Notes: generated from the sequence alone by a model not told the origin. A stretch of 64,000 nucleotides of DNA from Tamarix chinensis (GCA_030549775.1 CM060172.1:6807861-6871860), one strand, 5' to 3'; numbered from the stretch's first letter, positions 45,216-58,500 are shown. Made by a program: numbers and translations.

Positions 45216-46799
45216 TGGCTCAACAGTCTTTCGCTTTACGTAATTAATGTCTTATCTATGTCTTATTGAATCACATCACACCCTTGACATGCATGCGGTT
45301 GATACTCTACTTCTTCCCCTCCAGAGGGACCGTCCCATACTTTGAGACTCGTACCTCTTCTCACTCCCGACATCTGTCCCCCGTAGACTTAGGCATAGTG
45401 GCATATAGTAAGGCACAATCTCTAAGAATATAGGCCATCCCAACACATATGATATCGACTCCGCATGTCCTCACCCCTCTAGGGTTCCTCCTCGGAGACC
45501 CTAATCGGACCTATGTGGCCCAACTCCTTCTTACTTACCCAAACGTTACTTTGTTCTCCATCTCGCACCTCATTTTTTTTTATTAGAAAATTCCCCAAAT
45601 GTATTACTTTATCTCCCAAGTTCGCGTGTGACCGAAAAAACCCTAGTTGACCATGCCAACCCTAGTTGGTCGCGCCAAAACCCTAGCACTTTACTTCCTC
45701 AACAAGTTACCTCCCTCTTTCACCCCAAAATCTCTTCTCTCATTTAGAAACCCATACTCATCCTTTATATAAGTGAATTCTCACTCTCAAAACCATACTC
45801 CATCCTTCCTTGATCATTTTTACCTTTGTACCCTTCAATTTCCTCATTTTCTCCTAAAACCCTAATTGGGTCCCTTAGACACCCTTACATCAACCCACGT
45901 AAAATTTTGCACCCAAGTCTCCAATGGACCCATAACTTTGACATTATCTTATTTACTTCCTACATCAACTTTCCACCAGTAATATTCATCCCCATGCAGA
46001 ATTTAGATACTCCATGCAGACTCCCCAACACCCATTTACTCACAAAACCCTAATCAGGTCTCTTATACACCAACTCACTTACTATTTTTAATACCAAGTC
46101 TCCAATCACTCTAAGACTCTCCAAAACTCTTACTACAACCCAAATCAACTTTTCCCACTTAAGGATCACACCCATGCAAGGTCTAGTCCCCCCATACAAA
46201 CTTCCCAAACATCCACTTTCCCGTTGTTCTTTTATTATCGGTTCATGCTACCAAAACCCTAGCATGCATGTCCTAGAGGGCCATAACAAGTCACATCATC
46301 AACATCAACATCAAACATTGAACATGTCATACACGTATAATACAAGGCACCCACAACATACCTCATGATCCATGCTGCGCTACACAAAACAGGTTATTCA
46401 TAACATATGCATAATACACATCAACATGGCATGTTCATCATTCACCCACACATTACATCACATAAAGCACAAGGCCATAGCTTCGTCCTTACCTAAGACG
46501 ACGCCGAGCTTGGAGCACGCTCCTCTAACTTCTTAGGGCTTTGGTTAGGATTACCTATAAAGGGGGAAAATACTAAGTATTAGTTTCCCTCAAAAGTACC
46601 ATTATCCCTTATTCTAGTTTAAGATTAGTGCTATTGTTATTAAAGAGAGTATTATACGAAAACTAGGGTTTTTACCTTAAAATTAGTATACTGAATATTA
46701 CTAGTCAAAATATGTTTATTTTTAATACTTATTGTTACACTTATATTATTAGACCCGTTAGCCCTATTCTTATAATAATAATGTTCATGCTAATTATAG

Positions 46800-46809
46800 A
46801 AAAATAGTG

Positions 46810-46848
<39 letters not shown>

Positions 46849-47054
46849 CTAATAACAGTGACACTAATGTTTATAGTGATAGAAACCCTAGCGTTTTTAA
46901 GGCTAAGTCTAATAATAGTGTTAGGGTTAAGATAATAATATACTAACTACAATACCAATAAGTAAAATATTCCGAAAGATGATAATGATAAAAGTTGTAT
47001 ATTTTTTATTAGTAATAATATAAGGGTTTCAAATGTTTTTGGTCACAATAACAG

Positions 47055-47092
<38 letters not shown>

Positions 47093-47388
47093 GTAAAGAT
47101 AAGGACAATAACAAACCATGGCTAGCGTTAGTATTATCAGTAAAAATAATAGTGAGGTTAATAGTAGCAATAATAGTAAATAAGGGAAGTCTTAATCACA
47201 TTAACCCTAAAGTCTTAGACCATTATTAATGATAATAGTATTATTGGTTAGGAAAATCATAAGGTTAGGTTGAGTAGTAATAATAGTAATGATAATAATA
47301 ATAATAACAAGGGAGGTAACTATATTAACACTAAGTTGTTAGTAATAATAATAATGATAATATCATTAGCAGTAGTAATAGAATAATG

Positions 47389-47425
<37 letters not shown>

Positions 47426-47500
47426 TAATAATAGTAATAATAATAATAGTAATGAAAGTAATAATAATAATGATAAAATTAAGTATAATATCATTAATAG
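46800..47500. repeat. (TAA)n-rich segment of the LTR
   Basis: Several perfect runs of TAA/AAT triplets (46810-46845, 47056-47090, 47389-47422) lie within degenerate AATAATAGTAAT sequence. Confidence 0.85.
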
Positions 47501-47559
47501 TAGTTAGAAATTAATAACAGTTATAGAAAGGAAATATTAGGGTTTGGGTAAGTTGGAAA

Positions 47560-48770
47560 CCACCTAAGGTCGGTGGTGGTCCGGCGGCGGCGCGTGGCGG
47601 CGACGGCGGCGGCGGTGGATGAGGAAGAGAAGGGAAAAGATCAAGGTGGGGGGCTGGATGGTAGGAGGAAAAGAGAAGTTTGAGGTGGGAGAAGAAGCAG
47701 CAGGTGAAGAGGAGTGGAATGACGGTGGTGGCGTGGCAGGGACGGCGGCGCGCGGTGGCTGACGCGGCGGCCGAAGGTGGCGGAGGATGGTGGAAGATGG
47801 TGGAGGTAGGTGGAGAAGAATGCAAGGGATGATGAGGGTATGGGAAGGTAGGGGAGAGCCTGCTGGTTGTATTGGGGGGTGGTAGGAGGGCTGGTTGCGG
47901 CGAGGGTGGCGGCAGGAGGCGGCGCGAGAGGCGGCGAGAGGCTGGAAGGGGTTGCTCGGGGTGGCTATTTCGCACGGCCAGGGTGGCACGTGCAGGGAAA
48001 ATCAAGGGCTGAGGAGGGCTTGGTTAGATGTAGGGTAGTGCAAGGTGGGGTTATGGGCGGCGCTAGACCGGCGGCGTTGGGGGAGGGCGGCGGTCGACGC
48101 GTCTGATGGGGCAGCGACGAGAGGGAGCAATCTAGGGTTTCGGGGTTCCAAATCCCGAATCCAGGTGATCAATGGGAGTATTTATAGGCAGGGTGGTTGG
48201 GCAAGGCCAGGGGAAGAAGACAAGGGGGTGCAAGCGCCAGGCTGGCCGGCCGGTGGCAAGCGATGCAGGTCCTGCCATGGCAGGTTAGGTCGGGGAAGGG
48301 AAGAGGAAAAGGGAAAGAGATGGACACGCGGGAAGGGGATAGAGGGACTTGGTCAGGGTCGAAAAGAGAAAGAAATCGATAGGGAGAGGGGCAGAGAAGG
48401 AAAGTCGGCGGTGCAGAGGTGGCCGGCGTGCGTAGGGGTGCAGGTCGGCGGTTGCGCGGGGAAGAAGAAGGAAGGGGAAAGGAGGAGGACCGGCCAGTTC
48501 GGCGGTGTTTATAAAGTTTTAAAATGAAATGCGGAGTTTTGGGAATTGTTTTGGGAAAAACGCTGCGTCCTTGTTGGTCTGGCAACGGTCTTTTTTTTTT
48601 CTTATTGCGACGCGGCGTTTCGGCGACTTTAGCGTCGAAACGCAGCGTTTTGTTCCACGGGCGGCTGGGCTCACTGAGCCGCGGGCGAGAAGAAGGAAGG
48701 AGAGGTAGGTTTGGGCCGGTCGAGGCCCAACTTCGGCCGAGGAGTGAAAAAAAGAAAAAGAAGGAAAAGA
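47560..48770 (-). other. GC-rich, CpG-rich island of the LTR
   Basis: The block is dense in GGCGGC, CGGCGG and purine runs, with many CpG sites. The minus strand has two overlapping open frames (47511-48005 and 47564-47989) rich in Pro, Ser, Ala and His. The plus strand has frames rich in Gly and Arg (48045-48527). None shows a known domain, and their composition follows the base bias, so I do not call them genes. By sense orientation the island lies near the LTR's 5' end (U3), where a promoter could be. Confidence 0.6.
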
Positions 48771-49105
48771 AAAAGGGGGAAAGGAAAGGAAAGAATTTAT
48801 TTAGGGTTTTGGATTTTACATAAATTATTTAGAATATTTTTGGGCTATTTATAATATTAATATTTAGAAAATATTAAATAAATTCCTTTTTTGCTTAGTT
48901 TAGACTATTTTAGATAAATTTCCTTAACCTCCATGCTAATTAGAAAAATACCCAAATTTTCTTCCAATTAAATTCTTTATTATTTTCCTCTTAATTTACC
49001 TTAATTAATTCTCTAAATTTTAATAAGTGAATTTATATAATTGATTTTCCTAATAATTCCTTATTTGGCCATAATTTCAAAAATTAGGATTTTTGGGGTA
49101 TTTCA

Positions 49106-49110
49106 AATCT
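49106..49110. repeat. Target site duplication AATCT (right)
   Basis: It matches 43976-43980. Confidence 0.85.
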
Positions 49111-51469
49111 CAACAACAATTACTTGAGGAGATGATTTTTGATGCATTGGAAAGATATTGAAAAGATAAACAACTTTTATATTGAAATATTCTCAAATTC
49201 ATATTTTATCTTAGTCCAAATTCCACTTCTTTTATGCATATATACTTTAAATATGCATTCTTACTTTCATTTTATTCCAGAATTTACATATTGGCTCAAA
49301 ATATCTTTCCACTTTAACTTTTGCTCCTTTTTTCTCCTTTCTTCTCCCTTTAAGTTTACTCTTTCTTCCATCCTTCATACTTTTTTGTTTCTTGAGATCC
49401 TACAAATGTTTATAACACAAAGGTAGTAACGAGAACAAAAAAAGGATAATTACAACTAAAATTTGAGGTAAAAACTCTTATAAACCTTGGGAATAAGATG
49501 CAAAAGTCATACTTATCAACTCCCCCATGATTATTCCATTTTTGTTTCCTTTTTTATGTGGTATTCGACCTCTAAGACTTAAGTAGGGTTTATGAGCTTT
49601 TTAATTTGTTTTTTATTTCCACTATAAGAGTTGGTGTTTTGTTAGTGGTTTTAATATATAACATGCTATTGTTTTAATTTTGTAATACCTCATAAATTTA
49701 CATCATAGGTGTGCATTAATATATGTGATTTTTTATGATCAAAGTGTGTTTAATGATGGTTTAGAAGTATGTTTTGGTCTTAAATTTTGAAAGGAATTAA
49801 AAGGGACTTGATTTTTATGGATATTTGGTTTCTAATCAATTGCCAGTGGATAGCATCATTTGATTAGTGTTTTTTAAGGTCTGGAAAAACTAACCTACTA
49901 GTTTTGATAGATTAATCAATAGTGAAATTAGTCAACTTCTTTTATTAGACCAATCAATCAATTCATCTAGTTTAAAAGGTTCTAGGCTTGGTCAATTTCA
50001 AATATTCTTTCAATGTTTGATTAACTACAAAAACAATTTATACCATAGTTTTAAATCCTTTTTGAGGAAATTTTTGAACTATCTTAAGCTTTGAACAAAT
50101 CATTTTACTAGGTCTAGTGAGTGAATTTTTAAGAAAATGGATTTGATGACCTAAGCTTCATTGTCACTTTCTCCCTCCGTATATTATTTGTATATGCACA
50201 TCATAATTGTATAATTTCATACCAAATGATTCCTATCATTTGAATTTTTTGTCCCTCTTTTCTTTTTGTCTATTTCCGCATCCATGTTTTTACCTTTTTG
50301 GATTTGAATCCCTACAACACTTTATTCTTCATCAATTTAGCTCAAAAACATAGTAAAGTTTGTTTCACTCTAGAGATTTGTCCATTTTAATCCTAATTTA
50401 AATTGGAGATTAAGATTTTGAGATTATATATCCCCTCTCCCTTCATTTTCCATTAGAATTTTTCCATAAGACCTAGGCATAGAATATCCTTTATCTATTT
50501 TTCTTTAACCACTAAGCTCACCCTTCTCTATATCCACTACCAAAATGTCTTCCCTTTTAGATTTTAGACTTCATGCGTGTTTGTATTGATGATCTCTATT
50601 TAGTTGTACAAGTTTACCATCTCAATGAAATTTCTATAGAATATTTACATTATTTAACTATTTATCTTCTCTAGATTCTTCCCACAAGAATGTTAGAAAA
50701 CACACAACCTCCAACTTAAGTATGGATGAGAATTATGTAGTTAGTGAATAATTATGAGGATGTAATATAGTTAGGGAAAAATAGATAGGAAAGTGAATTA
50801 TAACTAGCTATGGTGTTTAGAGTACTAAGCACAAACAATTCTCAATAAAATCATATATGAAAGTGAGAAAGAGTAGATTGATTAAGTACTAATGAGATTT
50901 AAAGATGGTGTTGATGAATGATTATGAATTACTCAAAAAATTTGTGGTAAATTTAATTTAAACTCTCCTTTATAGGTGCTCAAATAAATGTATTCATTGG
51001 TGTGCACTTAATGCACAACATGATAACTCAATAAGCATATTTTTTTTACTATGTTGCATAATTGCTCAACTATTTTCTCAAAACCAATTGACTAGGATCC
51101 AAATACCCTTAAGAAGAATATTACATTTGGTAAAAAAAAAATTAAAATATATGGTCGTTATAGGGGCTACTTGATTAGTATGAAGAGTTATTTAACTAGT
51201 TTGCATATCGGTTGAATGGTTAAGAGCTTTGTTCTAAAGCTGAAACCAAAAACAATGTTGTACAAAAAACATTAGCTAGTATTGAAAAACTAGTTACAAA
51301 AAAAAATTAACCAATTAGGTACAAGTGAGAGCAATAAAAAAATGGATCAATTAATCGATCAACCGGTAGCTAAAAAGACTAATTTTAGCCAGAAAGAGAA
51401 GTTTGCGTGTTTATTTTTCTCAAAAGCTAGGACAGAGAAGATGAGATAGAAGAAAAGTTTATGGCCCTC
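49111..51469. other. AT-rich DNA, likely old repeat remains
   Basis: TGTAATACCTCATAAATTT at 49681 is one more LTR-start-like motif of the TGTAATACCCC type, without a matching end. CAATCAATT-type motifs at 49850-49990 echo 43330-43780. The ORF 49139-49426 encodes a Phe/Leu/Ser-rich peptide with no recognised domain and is not called. Confidence 0.4.
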
Positions 51470-51910
51470 TTCTTCTGCATATACCTCTACTTATAGGCAC
51501 ACAAGAAGTTGGTTAGAATTAAAATTAAAATTTCATATATACCAATAAAATATATGAGTTAAATTTAAATTTATATTTCATAGTTATGAAGCATCAAAAA
51601 AGATGCTGAAATTTAAACATGAATTCAAATTCAATATTTAAATTTTATAAAAAAGAATCATCTCTCATGTAATTCAAATGCACATCATCCATAACTTCTA
51701 ACTATAAAATAATTAATTGAATCACATATGCAAATCAACCTTATGTATTTGCTCTAAAATTACTAACATCATAACTATGTCATGTGTGCGAGTTTTATAG
51801 AACAATTGAGGAAGACACTAGTGAAGGGGGACGTGGACGATTAGCATCATTGTCACTCCAAATGTAATTGATTTAGCCATTTTGGTCCAAAATAGTAGCA
51901 TATGAGCAAA
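51470..51910 (+). repeat. Diverged direct duplication, copy A
   Basis: It shares with 53150-53535 the landmarks ATAGGCACACAA, TTTACTCTAAAAT(T)-like and GTGTGCGAGTTTTATAGAAC, then ATTGAGGAAGAC, GGGGACG and GGTCCAAAATAG. Similarity is clear but patchy. Confidence 0.7.
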
Positions 51911-52120
51911 TGAAATTGTCATTGTAAGGGCAATCAACATTAAATTTAAATATTATAATTATCAAGCACCCAAAAAAAAAGATGCTAAAATTTAAGCATA
52001 AATTTAAATTCAATAATTATCATGTGTTAAAAGGCAAGAAGCAAAATTCAAACTTAAATTTAAGCTCAATATTTAAATTTTATAATTGCCAATCATCTCT
52101 CATGTAATTCAATTACATAG
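51530..52120 (+). repeat. Local repetition of AAATTTAAxCATxAATTxAAATTCAAT blocks
   Basis: Sequence at 51585-51700 (AAAAGATGCTGAAATTTAAACATG...CATCTCTCATGTAATTCAA) recurs at 51965-52110 with changes, giving a second layer of duplication next to copy A. Confidence 0.65.
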
Positions 52121-53149
52121 TCACTAAAATAACTAATATTTTTTCTCTCTTTTTTTTTGTATCTCAAAAGTTACTTAATATAACCCATAGCTATTATAGG
52201 ATTGAAATTAAACTTATAGAAAACAATATATTTACAAGCTTAGAAAAACTATGCAAAACCTTATTCTACTTCCCCTATTATTATATCCTCTTTCCTTAAA
52301 TTCAAAAATACAAAAGTCCAATTTTCCTTAATAATATCTTCATTACATGAAATGATTGTCAATTTGGCATGAGTAATGGAAAAAGAATATGGCAAACCAT
52401 TACTTAAAATACAAATGTAAATCTTTAATTACCATTAGATCTAGTTGATCAAGATTAAAATAAATTCAAGTTAGTTATATACTAAATCTTGACCATTGAT
52501 CAAATACTAATCTAATGGTATGATTGGTTCCTACAAATGTATTTTATAGTGTATGGAGGAGGTATGCATACCATTACGGGTGTGACAACAACGTATATAA
52601 TCAATCATGATGCTCCCATTTAATCCAATTATGAGCTCTTTGAAGTGTCTCATCATCTTCATCCACGACTTTTATAGTACTCAACACATATACCATGTTG
52701 AGTGTGGTAAGGAGAAAATGTATCTTCTTCCTTTCGCGTTTAAAGTTAAGTCCTTCAAATTTTTTAAAATTGTGAAAAAATAGCACTCATCTCACATAAT
52801 GAAGATATTATCTCGAAAGGAAAATTAAACTTTTCAGTTGTTGAATTTAAGAAAATATGATACAAAAATGTGTGAAGTATAATAAAATTTCAGATAATTC
52901 TCCTAGACACGTAAATAAATATTTTCCTAAAAATTTAATTTTGATTGTGTAATAGACAAGGGTTACAAAAAACAAGTTTGGATATATGAAGAATATGTCT
53001 AATTATTTTATTGGCTATCAAAAATATTTTATTTTATTTTTATTTTTTTTGAAGAGAATTTGTTGTTTATTTTTCTACAAAAATTCTGCATGGAATTTTT
53101 AAAAAATGATAAGTAACACAAAGTAGAAAGAAATATCAATGACTCACAT
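52121..53149. other. AT-rich spacer
   Basis: No feature recognised. The ORF 52601-52786 (minus) has no recognised similarity. Confidence 0.5.
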
Positions 53150-53535
53150 TCCGCAAATGCCTCTATTCTATACATAGGCACACAACATGATAATTAGAAT
53201 TTAAATTTAAATATTATAAATACCGTCAAAATATATACATTAAATTTTAAACTTAAATTTCAAGCCCAAATTTTTAAATTCAAATTCAAATACACACTAG
53301 TGCCTCAATTGAGTAATAATTAATTGAATCACATGTGAAAATTTAACTCGTACATTTACTCTAAAATTTCCATCCCCATTAAGGATGCCGCGTGTGCGAG
53401 TTTTTTATAGAACAATTGAGGAAGACATAAATGAACGGGGACGGGGATGCCAAGTAAATGCAATCCACTTAGCCTCGGCGGTCCGAAATAGCAGCGGATC
53501 AGTACTTTGCGGTGGATAACGTGAGCAGATGCACA
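53150..53535 (+). repeat. Diverged direct duplication, copy B
   Basis: Counterpart of 51470-51910, about 1.68 kb downstream. It leads directly into more GC-balanced sequence. Confidence 0.7.
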
Positions 53536-53905
53536 CTACTTCACACTCGACACTTGAAGCAGCAGCTATGGCAGCCCCTCCTGGTTTTAAGTTAAAGAAA
53601 GAGAAGAAATGCTGGGGAGCTATATTTTAGTCAGATTTGGGCTGAAATTTCTCACGGAGCACAGCGAATATCCTCCATGCCAGCTCAGACATGGAATCTC
53701 CCCATGCCGACATATGAAAAAGATCAAGGCAACATGGCTGCCCACTTTCTTCCCAAATAATATTTGGCCATTGCCTATTCTCATCCGACATCCGGTGTGG
53801 ATTAATTCTTTGCCAACTTGGATTGTGAATATATTAAAAATAAAAATGAAAAACAATAGATTTATAGGAAAGAAACCTTTTGAGGGACCTGATCATTCAC
53901 CTTAG
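53536..53905 (+). other. GC-balanced low-repeat stretch, possible exon
   Basis: An ATG at 53569 opens 'MAAPPGFKLKKEKKCWGAIF' then TAG. A second frame (53609-53905) continues for 98 codons without a recognised domain. The first frame has the look of a natural N-terminus (Met-Ala-Ala-Pro). The stop, or a missed splice donor, leaves the gene call open. Confidence 0.25.
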
Positions 53906-54720
53906 TCTCTAACGCAAAAACTACTTGAGCTGAAAAAATATTAAAAATTAAAATAATAATGCTATAGAAATGAGAGTGATCCTTTGACAGCTTATTCATA
54001 TATGCACGCTCCACGCAAACTATACTCGAATTAGGACCAATATTTTGACAAAAAAAAAAAAAAAACTCGCAGCAGAAGGGAAAAATCTTTTGTGTTTTTT
54101 TTTTTATGGAAAAGCTACGAAAATCGAAGCAAGATATTCGGATCCCATAAACGGACGATTCATTTATTTTTTTTGTACTAAATCTTTGATTTTTTTATCA
54201 ATGGGAAAAAAAATTTCCACTGACTAAGCTGCCAAAATTTTCTCCAACCAAACAATCTTTGAATGTTTACATCTTAATTAAAATTTTATAAAACATCTTT
54301 CCTCGATCAAACAAACCACAAAACCCAAATATTTTTAACGCTATGGCATCAAAACATGCGGGTAAATAAACATTTCATAGCGAATTTATATTAATACAGT
54401 AATACTGTGCAAAATAATCTACTCTCCGAGTTGCTTTAGATTAATGAGGGGTTTGATTGTAAGGTTGGTTTGAATTAGGAAAGGATCAGGCCACGGTTAA
54501 TCCAAGTTAAAGAAGGGAGCCAAAGAAGAAAAATAAATACTTAACCACGAATTTTTCATCCAATCTTGCAACAATTGGGTCATACTCCTTCAATCCAACA
54601 ATTTCATATAATTTTTCCGCCTGACATTCCATTAGCGATCAGCTGCTATTTTTTTTTTTTCTCTATTTTTTATACCTGCCCTTACAAATTTCCATGGGAA
54701 ACACCAACTTAAATTAGGAA
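53906..54720. other. AT-rich spacer with poly-A and poly-T tracts
   Basis: Contains A16 at about 54049-54064 and several T runs. The ORF 54045-54227 starts inside the poly-A run and is discounted. Confidence 0.5.
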
Positions 54721-55560
54721 AGAAAACGAACAACAGGTAAGAGCTGATCTGGACGAAACATACTGATCTACAACACAAGCAGCCCCCATATGCACAACGT
54801 GATAGCAATTCCAGAGTTTAGCTGGAGCAGGCTTCCTACGACCGGAAAGTTAGCTCTAAAGGAACTTGTTGAAAACTTCTTTCCTGGTCAGTCGTCCTCC
54901 CACATAGTAAGAGTGACAGGCTTCGACATAAACCCAGATCAGCAACTGATGAGCATGACTTTACATCTTGCGATTGACAAGCTTCAAAACATAAACAAAG
55001 ACAAGCCGCTAATGAGCACGACTGCAGTAATGGACAGGATTTCGCTCTGAGAACTATTTCCCTGCCAAAGATGTGTTTCACGGTCTTTTAGCAACTAACA
55101 AATTGTTGAGGGAAATTTGCGTTTGGGGACCGATGAGATATTTGCGACTATATAACCGAAGGCACGGGGACCTCGGATTTTGCCAACACACTCCCGCATA
55201 CTTCAGCCACCAACCCAAGAGAACCATCAGTAATGGTGTCAACATCCTGGAAAATCTATTAGAGTCGGTAAAACTTGTAAATAATCAAGGAAAAATCACA
55301 GCTCCTACGCACATCAGCAGGGTATCATAATAGTAGTAGAAAAATAAAAGGGAATCCCACAATCAAGTAACTAAGCATCAAGGCAGGCCAAAGTCAAGCC
55401 AATCTGCCTCCATCAATGAAACGAGACGGCTTCCCACCCAGAAGAACTTCCAATTCCTGCCATGCTGAACATTCTTTAACCAGAAGAGCAAACTTACAAA
55501 CATCTGATCAAATGGACTTACAGAAGATAAGCTACTAGGGATCTAATAAGAAAGTTTGAG
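54721..55560 (+). other. GC-balanced stretch with unassigned ORFs
   Basis: Two adjacent plus-strand frames are open: 54790-55050 (86 codons, '...TTGKLALKELVENFFPGQSSSHIVRVTGFDINPDQQ...') and 55073-55330 (85 codons). They lie in different frames and are not obviously joined by a splice site. Composition is closer to coding or transcribed plant sequence than the surroundings. I recognise no family. It may be an untranslated exon, a gene relic or a non-coding RNA gene. Confidence 0.25.
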
Positions 55561-58500
55561 CTTGAGGCAGGATAAACTAGCTGTGGGAGATACTAGGGAT
55601 TGTTAATTATAATCACAGCATAAGCAGGGAATTAATTTTAAAAGTTTTCTAATTAAGGAACAAATGCTTGAAAAGTTTTTCATCAATAAAATGCATATAA
55701 TCACGTTTCAATTGGCTAATTTATAATAAAAAATCCCTGACTACACAAATTCTTTAAACCACCCTTCAATTCTATTTAGTTACCAGATGACTACCAATCC
55801 TTTTTTAAAAAATAATAATAACAAATAGAATAATTTATCTCCATAAATTGGAGCATGAAATGTAGGAGAATAAATGAAGGATGATAATGGAGAGAAGAGG
55901 GTATAATTTTAGGGCAAAACTGAAATATTGGAGGAGCAAGTTTTTCTTTTATTTTATATTTTGGGTAAAGGAACAGAAGCAGCATAAAAGTTAAGTTTGG
56001 TATTAAATAAGTCTTATCACAAAGTAAGGTCATCAACTTTTCCTTATCATAAAAAATAACGAAAAGAGCAAAAGAGAGGGATAGATAAAGAGGACAGTAC
56101 AAATTTTGGGTTGGAATATTCAAAAACAAGTAGTTGTTTTTATTTAAAAAACAAGGGATGGAGCAGTCATTTGTAAACCAAAAAGAGTTGCGCGTAGTAT
56201 TAAATAAGTCCTAAATCTATGCTAACCCCATGTATACAATTATTTAAAACCACAAGTTAAATATATAAAGGATTAAACTTTTAAGATTGTTTCCGATGAT
56301 GGATCTGTAGTTTCCCATCAAGGTAGTTTTCATTTTTATTTTTATTTTTATTTTTAAATTAAGGCATCTCCAGCAACTACATAAAATACATTACATAATT
56401 AATAAAAATTATGTTATATATCATACAATCAAATACATAATACCATACTTGAAATTGTCAGAAAATCTAAAATTCTAAAAGAACAATATATGCAAATTGC
56501 AAATATTATCAGCAAATTAAAAAAAAAATTGGAAAAGTTCAAAATTAATTAAAAAAAATCCAGATTTTTATCGAAATTCAAAAAAATAATTGTGAAAATT
56601 CAAAACATCCAGAATGGTAACAAAAAAAATAAAAGCAATGAAAATCCCATAATTTTATAAAAAGTCAGGATTTGTCAAAAATATTTAAGTATTTTCCAAT
56701 ACAGAATTATTTTTTGAAAGAAAAAAAAGACTGATTTTTTTATAACAAAAAATTGTGAAGAATTTTAACTTTTCACAATTATTTTGATTGCTCTGGAAAA
56801 AAAAAATAACATTTTAAAACACATTGAGAAAATTTGAATATTTCAAAAAATAATCAGTATTTTACATTTTTTTTAGTATTTAATAATTTATTAATTAGAT
56901 GTTATAATCTAAATACAATTTTTAATTCTTTATATCTATTTTATATATCATAAAAGTAGAAAAAAAAATATAAATTAAAATTTTTGAGGATGGTCACCCA
57001 AAATTCTTGTATTAAAAAGATAATAAAAAACTCACAGCAAACTGAAAAACATTCATTCCTCAATGTGAAACAATCCTAAATGTTCTTCCCTTCATTTACA
57101 ATCAACTTTTTCAAGCCACCCATATTTTTTATTAGCAAATGACTGCCAATTTTATCCTGCATAAAGGGGGCCAAAAAAAAAGAAAAAAGAAATACAGGAA
57201 GGAAATAAACAGGGAAAGATAAGAGATAGAATGTCATACAACATAAGGGTAAAATTAAAATACTGGAGCAAGAAATAGTCAATTAGTCATTTTTCGTAAG
57301 AAAGAAAGACCATCTGCTAACAATATAAAGTTATGCATGTTATGATCAAGGGTGGTTAACTGCAAATTAATGAACCAAAAACATTTTAAAAGATACTCTT
57401 ATTATTCAAAATACATAAATTGAACTTGACCAATAGCAATAAAAATAAGCAAAGAAAGGATCTCATGTTTACAAGCTCAAACCTTTCAAAGAATGGCTTT
57501 ATGAACTTCCAATAAAAATAAGCAAAGAAAGGATCTCATGTAGGAAAATGGAATGTTCTGGATAAACAGGAAATGAATCCCCGGAAGACAGAATGTCAGT
57601 AGCAGATGAGGAAAAAAAGATTAGACAACATTAAAAACTCCACACATTCACTATTTTTATATCACATTCTCTCAATTAGACTTATTTAAGCTAATTTTCC
57701 TACAAATGAGACACAGAAAAGGAAACTTAATTCAGCCAAGATGCTTGTTTCCTACACAAAAATAAGATTTGCGATGTCCGGAAAATGTTTACATATCCCC
57801 ACATCATGACAAGATAAGTAAATCAGAAAATCACTAAGTATAACAATCCCAGACTAAACTAGGTAACTCCATTTTCCTAAAACTTCACATCACTCAAAAT
57901 TTAAAAACTGCATCTGCATGAAGTCTGCATCTCTGGATGAACATAATCATATGGTCTTTATCTCCATTTTTACACATTTAGGCCCAATCGAGAAACCAAT
58001 TTTTGGTACCTATTGAAAACTGGCCCAATATAACTATCATTGGCTCAATTTAATACTTAATCCATTTGGTAAAAGAAATTCTGGCCCATTTTGAGAACCC
58101 AACCTTCGTCTTATGCGTTCTCATATTCCTTACCATTGCCAATTCAGGAAAACTGATTAACCTCAAATGCAAATAGCAGTGGCACCGTTGCAGCTAGCTT
58201 AGTTGCAACAGTGGCTATCGCAAAGGCAGGTGATGTACACTTGAATGTCATGAATGAGAACGCACACAAAGGGAAGTCTGCTGCTTTCAGCAGACATCCA
58301 GCAAATACCAGCAACTGTCAGCAAAGCTGGAATGTTGAGGAAGTAATACATAGGAAAAAGGCAATGTTTGTTACCATTTTCTAATGTCCCCAAACTAAAC
58401 ATTTTGACGATGGCAAGCCCTGTTTTGGACATTGTCGCATCTCCGTTTCTGACATTGTAACCATACCAGGAAGAATTTGTAGAATTATTCTTCAAACTTT

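Larger units (their letters stand above)
43981..49105 (-). mobile_element. Exceptionally long LTR (5125 bp), probably solo
   Basis: It begins TGTAACACCC and ends GGGGTATTTCA (decayed from GGGGTGTTACA), with AATCT directly on both outer sides. Nothing between the ends resembles gag or pol, so the whole unit behaves as one LTR, left solo. In order from the left: GTTACCGCCACA block, TACTGAGTAAGG block, CCGGTGG higher-order repeats (44601-45215), AACCCTAG-rich segment (45600-46500), (TAA)n-rich segment (46800-47500), GC/purine-rich island (47560-48770) and an AT-rich end. The left half matches 1-2660 in inverse orientation. The family is judged Ty3/gypsy because a diverged relative at 6217-7050 precedes gag. 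Confidence 0.8.

Noticed and set aside
44598..45269. Overlapping plus-strand ORFs of 60-115 codons
   Set aside because: They translate the higher-order repeat of the LTR, and the peptides repeat with the DNA units.
47511..48527. Long Pro/Ser-rich and Gly/Arg-rich ORFs on both strands
   Set aside because: They lie in the GC-rich island of an LTR, overlap on both strands, have low complexity and no domain.
58199..58495. Minus-strand ORF of 98 codons
   Set aside because: No recognised similarity, no clear splice or promoter context, and stop-free length within chance for this composition. Left unassigned.
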